DNA of 15,612 bases. It comes from a bacterium UBP6_UBA1196 (GTDB lineage: Bacteria > UBP6 > UBA1177). The translations under genes were made by a program, and so were the position numbers. Location: positions 1 through 15,612 of the forward strand of contig DBYC01000055.1 in the NCBI GenBank assembly GCA_002310035.1, in the 5' to 3' direction. This document shows positions 1 to 5,658 of this stretch, piece by piece. The notes below the pieces were generated by a model. The model saw only the letters and a program-made list of their open reading frames with translations, made no database searches and was not told the DNA's origin. The first letter of the stretch is position 1, and each line of letters begins with the position of its first letter.

Positions 1-1071
1 GCAATCAACCCCGGATCAACTTCCACGAAAGTGGCTGTTTATGAAGACACGAAAGAGATTTTGACTGTAAACATCAAACACGATGTAGAAGAACTGGCTG
101 GTTTTACCTGTGTTTTCGATCAGTATGACTTCAGAAAAAATATCGTTCTCAAAAAACTTGAAGAAGAAGGAATCGATGTCGCATCATTAGACGTGATCGC
201 CGGCAGAGGCGGTCTCCACAAACCTATTCTCGGCGGCGTTTACGAAATCAACCCGCTTATGATCGACGACATCAAGCACCCGAAAATCGGTGAGCACGTC
301 TGCAACCTCGGAGCTCCTATCGCTTACGAAATCGCGAAAGAGGCGTCGAAACTCAGCGGAAAAAATGTAAAGGCCTACACTGTTGACACTTCGGTCGTTG
401 ATGAAATGGAGCCTCTGGCAAAATTCTCCGGAATGCCCGAAATCGAAAGACGCAGCATTTTCCACGCACTCAACCAGAAAGCGGTTGCAAGAAGATATGC
501 CCGCGAAAGAGGCAAAAAATATGAGGATCTTAACTACATCGTAGCTCACATGGGCGGCGGAATCTCGATCGGCGCGCACAGGAACGGCAGAGTCATCGAT
601 GTCAACAACGCGCTTAACGGTGAAGGTCCCTTCACTCCCGAAAGAAGCGGCGGCGTTCCGGTTGGTCAGCTTGTAAACATGTGCTTCAGCGGCGAATACA
701 CGAAAGCTGAGATTATGAAAAAAATCAAAGGAAACGGCGGTCTTGTCGCTTACCTCGGCACGAACAGTGCGTATGAAGTTGAGCAGCGCGTAAAAGCGGG
801 CGACAAGGAATGGGAACTTGTTTACAGAGCTATGGCTTATCAGGTCGCAAAAGGGATCGGCGCACTCGCTGCGGCTCTTGACGGCAAAGTTGATGTCATC
901 ATTCTCACCGGCGGAATCGCTTACGACAAAATGTTCGTCGGCTGGATCAAAGAGAAAGTTTCCTTCATCGCTGATGTAGAAGTTTTCCCGGGCGAAGACG
1001 AAATGAAAGCTCTCGCGGAAGGCTGCTACTACGGAATCAAAGGAGAAATTCCGGTTCACGTTTATGAATAA
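1..1071 (+). CDS. buk: Butyrate kinase, 5' end cut by window edge
   Basis: Catalyses butyryl phosphate + ADP to butyrate + ATP, the last, ATP-yielding step of butyrate fermentation, in the cytoplasm. The reading frame is open from base 1 and reads AINPGSTSTKVAVYE, the phosphate-binding N-terminus of the acetate/butyrate kinase (ASKHA) fold, so only a few codons are missing to the left. The GTG at 31 lies inside this motif and is not the start. Further family signatures are AHMGGGISIGAHRNGR, the FTPERSGGVPVGQL segment and the LTGGIAY adenosine-site motif near the C-terminus. The 356 residues present match the usual length of about 355-360. The typical partner phosphotransbutyrylase (ptb) may lie upstream, outside the window. 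The 3' end overlaps the next gene by 8 nt. A branched-chain fatty acid kinase is the main alternative, because the families are hard to separate by motif. Confidence 0.95.
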   Translation, partial: AINPGSTSTKVAVYEDTKEILTVNIKHDVEELAGFTCVFDQYDFRKNIVLKKLEEEGIDVASLDVIAGRGGLHKPILGGVYEINPLMIDDIKHPKIGEHVCNLGAPIAYEIAKEASKLSGKNVKAYTVDTSVVDEMEPLAKFSGMPEIERRSIFHALNQKAVARRYARERGKKYEDLNYIVAHMGGGISIGAHRNGRVIDVNNALNGEGPFTPERSGGVPVGQLVNMCFSGEYTKAEIMKKIKGNGGLVAYLGTNSAYEVEQRVKAGDKEWELVYRAMAYQVAKGIGALAAALDGKVDVIILTGGIAYDKMFVGWIKEKVSFIADVEVFPGEDEMKALAEGCYYGIKGEIPVHVYE

Positions 1072-1741
1072 AATCCGGGACTTAGTCCGAAATTTCGAAA
1101 ATCATGTTTCAAAAGTAAATTCCGAAAATCCGGAGTTCTTTCAAGCGGTTGAAGAAATTGCAAAAGCTTACGGTTATCCTCTTTCAAACGCTGTGGTATT
1201 CAACAGAAACCTGCTGAAGATCACAAATCTGAAATACATTCTAGTTGCCGACAACCCAGGAATGACCGAGCAGGAAGAAGAGTGCTATTTAGTCGGAAAA
1301 GCGGGAAAAACGGCACGGAATTTCTTCAAAAATAACGGGCTTGTCAGCGATTTCGACAAGGAAGTTGCAGTACTCAACAAAACTTTTATCCACACAAAAA
1401 GCACGCTTGACCTCAAAAAACTCAAAAATTTCAAGAGCTTGTTTGAAGATTCCGAAAAATTCATGGCAAATCTGGCAGTTGATATGCTCGAAGCGACGGA
1501 AGCCGAACTCTGGATAACCGGTTGCAGCGAACTCGGCGAAAAAAAGCTATTTGCCGAATATCTTAAAACTTTAAAAGAAAGATGTGCGCAAAATCCTGAA
1601 TTAAAGGAAAAAATTTTCTTTTACCCCCACTTCTCTTTCGGAAATTTCAGCAGAAACCTGAATTCGGTTTTGGCTAAAAATCCCGGAATGAACGTGAAAG
1701 AGGCTTTGAAAGCGGCCAAGCTCGATGTTTGGCAAAATTAG
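1064..1741 (+). CDS. Uracil-DNA glycosylase superfamily-like protein
   Basis: A 225-residue cytoplasmic protein without membrane segments. It resembles the uracil-DNA glycosylase fold: a hydrophobic strand followed by ILVADNPGMTEQEEE and then LVGKAGKTARNFF (residues about 60-90), like the GxxPGxxE...GxAG motif of family 4-type enzymes, and a late strand followed by YPHFSFGNFSRN, resembling the C-terminal H-P-S loop that contacts the DNA minor groove. The loop reads H-F-S instead of H-P-S, and the middle motif NKTFIHTKST differs from the usual one, so activity on uracil is uncertain. If active it would excise uracil from DNA in base-excision repair. The ATG at 1064 overlaps the butyrate kinase stop by 8 nt, with an AGGAG some 18 nt upstream, suggesting translational coupling. 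The family call is inferred from motifs only. Confidence 0.55.
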   Translation: MNKIRDLVRNFENHVSKVNSENPEFFQAVEEIAKAYGYPLSNAVVFNRNLLKITNLKYILVADNPGMTEQEEECYLVGKAGKTARNFFKNNGLVSDFDKEVAVLNKTFIHTKSTLDLKKLKNFKSLFEDSEKFMANLAVDMLEATEAELWITGCSELGEKKLFAEYLKTLKERCAQNPELKEKIFFYPHFSFGNFSRNLNSVLAKNPGMNVKEALKAAKLDVWQN

Positions 1742-1747
1742 TTGGCT

Positions 1748-2884
1748 ATGGCACGCAAGATTCTGATTTTATTATTCTTTTTATTACAGTTTTTTAACTG
1801 CGGCGCAGATGAAAATACGGGATCTTCCGAAGAAATCAGTACAAAAGTCGAAGAAAAAGCGGAAAAAGAGAAAAACAAAATCGGAGTCATTGCGTTTCCG
1901 ATCGTCTTCTATTCAAGCGATACAAGTTTTGGTTTCGGCGCATCGGCGGTTCTTCACAAGGAGCATTACAAAGACGACAGCGTGAGCAAATCGAATTCCC
2001 TCGCCGTTGTGTTTTTCTACACGCTGAGAAACCAGCTGCTCAATGCCAATGTCGGAAATCTTTACTGGAACCGTGCGAACTGGCACTGGAAGAGCAAGCT
2101 TGTGTTCAAAAAGTATCCGACCGATTTTTACGGCATCGGCAACGATACGCCGAAAGAAGACCACGAAATTTTCGAGCCTTTCACCTTTCAATTCGAGAAC
2201 TCGGTCAACCGCAGGATCTGGAAATCGTTCTATGCTGGAATTTCGCTTTCGCAGGGCTATCATATGCTTGTCAAATCCCAGAAAGACGGGCTAGCGGAAA
2301 AATATTTCGACAACCACAAAAAAGAAGGGTTTATTTCCGGAATCGGCATCAGACTGAGCTATGACAGCACCGACGACTCGTTTTTCCCGACAACTGGAAG
2401 CTATGCCGAAGCCGTTTATCAGTATCATCCCTTCTGGCTAGGCAGCCAGTACAGTTTTTCGCGTATTTTTATCGACGGACGCACTTTCGTAAAAATTCCG
2501 ATACCGAAATTTGAATCGGTTTTGGGATTTCAGCTAAATTTTGAAGGAGTCCGCGGCAACGCGCCTCTCTCCTTTCTGCCTACGATCGGCGACAAGGACA
2601 TTATGCGCGGCTATGTCGGCGACAGATTCCGGGACAACTACATGATAGCGGTACAGACTGAATGGCGTTTTCCGATTTACTGGCGTTTCGGCGGAACACT
2701 CTTCTTCGGAACCGGCAAAGTACAGAAAAATTTCACCGATTTCATCTTTCAGGATCTCAAATACGGAGGCGGATTCGGGATAAGATTCAGACTTGCGAAA
2801 GAAAAAAAAATAAACCTGCGTTTCGACATGGGTTTCACGCCGGAAGGCTATAAATTTTACTTCAATCTGCTGGAAGCATTTTAA
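1748..2884 (+). CDS. Outer-membrane beta-barrel protein, Omp85/surface-antigen type
   Basis: A 378-residue exported protein. The N-terminus has Arg-Lys, then a hydrophobic core (residues 5-16), then NCGAD, giving a signal peptide probably cut after CGA. The Cys is not in a good lipobox, so a lipoprotein is less likely. A Lys/Glu-rich linker follows to about residue 45, and the rest alternates in short amphipathic strands with aromatic ends, closing in LLEAF with the terminal Phe typical of barrels inserted by the BAM machinery. The stretch with MRGYVGDRFRDNY and then TEWRFPI (about 290-315) matches the RGY/GRYRD region of bacterial surface antigen (D15) barrels. No POTRA domains fit in the short N-terminus, so it is a barrel-only relative and not BamA; its function is unknown. 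A TTG at 1742 directly after the previous stop is an alternative start; I prefer the ATG at 1748. No clear Shine-Dalgarno is visible, so coupling to the upstream gene is likely. Confidence 0.8.
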   Translation: MARKILILLFFLLQFFNCGADENTGSSEEISTKVEEKAEKEKNKIGVIAFPIVFYSSDTSFGFGASAVLHKEHYKDDSVSKSNSLAVVFFYTLRNQLLNANVGNLYWNRANWHWKSKLVFKKYPTDFYGIGNDTPKEDHEIFEPFTFQFENSVNRRIWKSFYAGISLSQGYHMLVKSQKDGLAEKYFDNHKKEGFISGIGIRLSYDSTDDSFFPTTGSYAEAVYQYHPFWLGSQYSFSRIFIDGRTFVKIPIPKFESVLGFQLNFEGVRGNAPLSFLPTIGDKDIMRGYVGDRFRDNYMIAVQTEWRFPIYWRFGGTLFFGTGKVQKNFTDFIFQDLKYGGGFGIRFRLAKEKKINLRFDMGFTPEGYKFYFNLLEAF

Positions 2885-2919
2885 CTTTTCGCTAAGATCA
2901 AAAAAAATTATCTTTTTTG

Positions 2920-2947
2920 TTGCATTCAAAATGAAAATGACTATACT
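2920..2947 (+). promoter_or_regulatory. Sigma-70-like promoter for the tRNA gene
   Basis: TTGCAT (2920-2925), a 16-nt spacer and TATACT (2942-2947). The -10 box ends 13 nt before the mature tRNA 5' end, giving a short leader for RNase P to remove. The promoter was read by eye. Confidence 0.6.
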
Positions 2948-2960
2948 GTTTGCGCTTTGC

Positions 2961-3036
2961 GGGCCTATAGCTCAGTTGGTAGAGCCCCCGGCTCATAACC
3001 GGATGGTCAGAGGTTCGAACCCTCTTGGGCCCACCA
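2961..3036 (+). tRNA. tRNA with CAU anticodon, probably tRNA-Ile2 (lysidine type), otherwise elongator tRNA-Met
   Basis: A 76-nt cloverleaf with encoded CCA. The acceptor GGGCCTA (2961-2967) pairs with TGGGCCC (3026-3032, one T-G wobble). The D stem is GCTC/GAGC, the anticodon loop CTCATAA (2992-2998, anticodon CAT at 2994-2996), and the T arm AGAGG-TTCGAAC-CCTCT. It is not the initiator: base 1 pairs with 72, and the anticodon stem lacks the three G-C pairs of initiators. C4-G69 and C5-G68 are present; these pairs are known recognition elements for TilS in tRNA-Ile2 and are absent from E. coli elongator tRNA-Met, so an isoleucine AUA reader is favoured. Odd points are a C27-A43 mismatch at the end of the anticodon stem and a C at position 26. 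Confidence 0.93.
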
Positions 3037-3089
3037 CTTTTTTGTGGAGGCTGATTTGCTGTTTATTTACAAATCTCGTGATAAAATTC

Positions 3090-3126
3090 AAAAAGCACTT
3101 GTTTTCGCGACAAGTGCTTTTTTTTT
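3090..3126 (+). terminator. Intrinsic terminator after the tRNA, directly before the zinc-ribbon gene
   Basis: The stem AAAAAGCACTTG (3090-3101) pairs with CAAGTGCTTT and following Ts (from 3111), around the loop TTTTCGCGA, and a run of nine Ts (3118-3126) follows. It ends only 14 nt before the ribosome binding site of the next gene. Confidence 0.85.
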
Positions 3127-3140
3127 GCTTTTTAACTAAT

Positions 3141-3145
3141 GGAGG
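3141..3145 (+). promoter_or_regulatory. Ribosome binding site that sets a TTG start
   Basis: GGAGG lies 5 nt before the TTG at 3151. An in-frame ATG at 3139 overlaps this GGAGG and has only the terminator T-tract region upstream, so the ATG is unlikely to be used. Confidence 0.75.
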
Positions 3146-3150
3146 TTTCT

Positions 3151-3927
3151 TTGCTTGAAGAACTGAAAAAACTGGAAACCCTGCAGGATGTCGATTCCAA
3201 AATCTTCAACCTTGAAGAGGAGCTTGACACGCTGCCGGAAAACAACAAGGCTTTGGAAGAGCAGATTGTGGAAAAGGAAAACAAAATCGCCGAATTGAAA
3301 AGCGCGATCAGCATTCAGGTAAGCGAAAAGGAAAAAAGAGACGAAATCCTTAAAAAAGGCGAAGAAAAGCTGAAAACCATCACCGGAAAGCAGTCAGCTA
3401 TCAGAAACAAAGAGGAATACAACGCTCTTTTGAGAGAAATCGACGCTATTAAAAGGCTTAACAGGGATTTAGGTGATGAAATTGCCGAAATAAACAAGGA
3501 AATCGAGACCAAAACAGAGGAACTCAATGCTACTGACGAGCAGTTTTCCAAGGAAATAGACGGCTTCAAAAAGCAGATCGCGCTCAATACCAAAAGGATG
3601 GAAGAGCTTGACAAAACGATCGACAAACTCTACGACGACAGAGAAAAGCTCACACAGAACATCAGACAAGTGGTTTATAGAAAATACCAGAGGATCCTTG
3701 AAACATCGCCGAACGGAAGAGCCATCGCCAAAGCGGAATACAGAAAAGAGAAAGACACCCCTGCTTACGGACTCTGCCTCGGCTGCAACATGAAGCTTCC
3801 TCCTGAGCTTTACAACATGGTTCTTCGTGCCACCAGGATCGAAGTCTGCCCGAACTGCCAGTGCATACTTATTCCGGGCGACAGCCACCACGACAATTCA
3901 AAAACGAATTCCGAAGAAGGAAAGTAG
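3151..3927 (+). CDS. Coiled-coil protein with C-terminal C4 zinc ribbon (CT398-like)
   Basis: A 258-residue cytoplasmic protein. From about residue 10 to 170 it is heptad-rich, charged, Glu/Lys-heavy sequence forming a long coiled-coil hairpin. The C-terminus carries a zinc ribbon with CLGC (Cys209, Cys212) and CPNC (Cys233, Cys236). This arrangement is that of the zf-RING_7 / CT398 family, with proposed roles in nucleic acid binding or scaffolding but no established biochemical function. I chose the TTG at 3151 because GGAGG lies 5 nt before it; using the ATG at 3139 would add four residues with no binding site. It stands between an intrinsic terminator and rnpB, which starts 14 nt after its stop, so it may be co-transcribed with RNase P RNA. 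I recall similar neighbourhoods of this family with rnpB in other bacteria but could not verify it here. Confidence 0.85.
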   Translation: MLEELKKLETLQDVDSKIFNLEEELDTLPENNKALEEQIVEKENKIAELKSAISIQVSEKEKRDEILKKGEEKLKTITGKQSAIRNKEEYNALLREIDAIKRLNRDLGDEIAEINKEIETKTEELNATDEQFSKEIDGFKKQIALNTKRMEELDKTIDKLYDDREKLTQNIRQVVYRKYQRILETSPNGRAIAKAEYRKEKDTPAYGLCLGCNMKLPPELYNMVLRATRIEVCPNCQCILIPGDSHHDNSKTNSEEGK

Positions 3928-3940
3928 TTCTTTTACTTGT

Positions 3941-4293
3941 GAAAAAGCAGCACTTCCAGTCGCTGATTTATCAGAGGAAAGTCCGGACTCCTAAGGGCGG
4001 AGGGCTGGCTAACGGCCAGGAGCAGCAATGTTACGGAAAGTGCAGCAGAAAATAAACTACCCGGTTCATCCGGGAAAAGGTGAAAAGGCGGGGCAAGAGC
4101 CCACCGGGGTCACGGCGACGCGGCCCGCATGGCAAACCCCCCTCGGAGCAAGGTCTAATAGAAATGCCATCTGCCGCGGCAGATAAGGATCGCCCGTCCG
4201 ACGCATTCGGGTTGACCGCTTGAGATTGCAGGCAACTGTAATTCCAGATGAATGACTGGTTAAAACAGAATCCGGCTTATGTGCTGCTTTTTC
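3941..4293 (+). ncRNA. rnpB: RNase P RNA, bacterial class A
   Basis: The catalytic RNA that removes 5' leaders from precursor tRNAs, together with the RnpA protein. The conserved regions appear in the right order: GAGGAAAGTCCGGACTC (3974-3990), AAGAGCCCACCGG (4095-4107), GGAGCAAGGTCTAATAG (4145-4161), AGATGAATGACTG (4246-4258) and ACAGAATCCGGCTTA (4265-4279). The ends are defined by helix P1: GAAAAAGCAGCAC (3941-3953) pairs perfectly with GTGCTGCTTTTTC (4281-4293), 13 bp. The length of about 353 nt fits class A. The gene lies 14 nt after the zinc-ribbon stop; a weak candidate promoter of its own (TTCCGA at 3909, TTTACT at 3932, 17-nt spacer) overlaps the end of that gene. The exact mature 5' and 3' ends may differ by a few bases. 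Confidence 0.97.
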
Positions 4294-4296
4294 TCC

Positions 4297-4313
4297 ACTT
4301 TTTTCAAAAAAGT
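4297..4313 (+). terminator. AT-rich perfect palindrome after rnpB, possible 3' end signal
   Basis: ACTTTTTT, a central C, then AAAAAAGT: 8-nt arms with no real loop. Together with the T-rich 3' strand of P1 just before it, this may end rnpB transcription on either strand. It is not a classical G+C-rich terminator, so this is only a suggestion. Confidence 0.3.
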
Positions 4314-4347
4314 TCTTTGATTATCAATAGTTACTTGTGAGGATCGA

Positions 4348-5658
4348 ATGTCTTCAAGAGATCATTGGGGAAACAAACTCGGTTTTATTTTAGCGGCTGT
4401 AGGAAGCGCCGTCGGACTCGGAAACATCTGGAAATTTCCCTATGTCGTCGGCAAAAACGGCGGCGGCGCCTTCATACTGATTTATCTTGCATGCATAATT
4501 CTTGTGGGAATTCCGATACTTATCACCGAAATCTACATCGGGAAAAAGAGCCAGCTCAATCCAGTAGGCGCGTTCAGATTTTTCCAGAAAGGAAAAGTTC
4601 CGTTTTCGCCGATAGGATATGCCGGAGTTTTATGCGGGATCATAATTCTTTCGTATTATTCGGTAATTACAGGCTGGATCTGTCATTATCTCATGCTCAG
4701 TTTCCGCGGATTTTCCGGAACCGAGACCGAAATCAGCACTATTTTCGACAATCTGAACGCGACTCCGTGGCTCAATGTCGCATGGCACACTTTTGTCATG
4801 GTCACAGTCATGCTGATCCTTATGAAAGGCGTTATGAAAGGTATAGAAAAGGCGAGCAAGATCCTCATGCCGACTCTCGGAATACTTCTCATCATCCTTG
4901 TCTGCTACTCGCTGACTCTCGACGGAATGAAAGATGCATGGCACTTCCTCACCTACCCCGATTTTTCAAAAGTAACGGGCGGATCGCTGCTTGAAGCTCT
5001 CGGAACTTCGTTTTTCACTCTTTCGCTCGGAATGGGGGCAATGATAACCTACGGAAGTTACCTCAAAGGTGACGTCAACATAACGAAATCTGCTGTTCAG
5101 ATCGCTTCGGTAGATACCCTTATCGCTTTTCTGGCAGGCCTTGTGATCTTCCCGATAGTCTTTTCCAACGGGCTTGAACCGAGCGCAGGACCGGGACTCA
5201 TTTTCAAAACCCTCCCCGTCCTTTTCGCTAAGATGCCTGGCGGTCACATCGTTTCTATCGCCTTTTTCGCTCTTGTCCTTTTCGCCGCGATAACCAGCGC
5301 GATCTCTCTTCTTGAAGTCGCTGTTTCGTTTGTTGTAGATGAATACAAGTTCTCAAGAACAAAATCGATTCTACTAATGGGAACAGTGATCTGGGCGCTC
5401 GGGATCCTTTCCGCAGTCTCATCCTGGAATGTCGGCGGAGTTCCTTTTCTCGATATTTTCGACAAAATCTCCTCCTGCTATATGCTTCCGCTCGGCGGTC
5501 TCGGGACGGCTCTCGTTTTTGCCTGGGCGATATCGAATGAGCAGAAATATGCAGAAATCGGCGCTAAACCGGTCAATAAAATACTTCTTTTCGCCGCAAA
5601 ATATGTGTCACCTGTTCTTCTGCTGATCGTTTTCCTTAAAGAAATAGGGCTATTCTAA
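4348..5658 (+). CDS. Neurotransmitter:sodium symporter (NSS) family amino acid transporter
   Basis: An inner-membrane secondary transporter of the LeuT/MhsT/Tyt1 family, which couples sodium uptake to import of amino acids or related compounds. The first helix carries the family signature GSAVGLGNIWKFPYVVGKNG (residues about 19-38), whose unwound centre binds sodium and substrate in LeuT. TLSLGMGAMITYGSYL (about 225-240) matches the sixth-helix/loop region of LeuT, and AITSAISLLEV (about 311-321) matches the eighth helix, which contributes to the second sodium site. At 436 residues with about 11-12 hydrophobic segments it matches the shorter bacterial members. The ATG at 4348 has GAGG 5 nt upstream. 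The substrate cannot be told from the sequence. Its stop codon overlaps that of the convergent exporter gene by 4 nt, with no terminator hairpin visible between them. Confidence 0.93.
   Translation: MSSRDHWGNKLGFILAAVGSAVGLGNIWKFPYVVGKNGGGAFILIYLACIILVGIPILITEIYIGKKSQLNPVGAFRFFQKGKVPFSPIGYAGVLCGIIILSYYSVITGWICHYLMLSFRGFSGTETEISTIFDNLNATPWLNVAWHTFVMVTVMLILMKGVMKGIEKASKILMPTLGILLIILVCYSLTLDGMKDAWHFLTYPDFSKVTGGSLLEALGTSFFTLSLGMGAMITYGSYLKGDVNITKSAVQIASVDTLIAFLAGLVIFPIVFSNGLEPSAGPGLIFKTLPVLFAKMPGGHIVSIAFFALVLFAAITSAISLLEVAVSFVVDEYKFSRTKSILLMGTVIWALGILSAVSSWNVGGVPFLDIFDKISSCYMLPLGGLGTALVFAWAISNEQKYAEIGAKPVNKILLFAAKYVSPVLLLIVFLKEIGLF

Noticed and set aside
187..1059. Long minus-strand open frame of 290 codons inside butyrate kinase
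   Set aside because: It is antisense to a fully conserved kinase, the product shows no recognisable motifs, and the frame openness is explained by codon bias of the real gene.
1748..1810. Lipobox in the outer-membrane barrel protein
   Set aside because: The sequence before the Cys is FFN, which does not fit a lipobox, and a signal peptidase I site CGA follows directly.
2891..2920. Possible terminator after the outer-membrane protein gene (AAGAT...ATCTT with following Ts)
   Set aside because: The stem is only about 5 bp and AT-only around an A-rich loop; too weak to call.
2931..3158. 75-codon plus-strand open frame across the tRNA
   Set aside because: It runs through the tRNA and the terminator; its apparent protein is tRNA sequence read as codons.
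3861..4055. 64-codon open frame into rnpB
   Set aside because: It overlaps the zinc-ribbon gene end and RNase P RNA conserved regions; there is no sign of coding.
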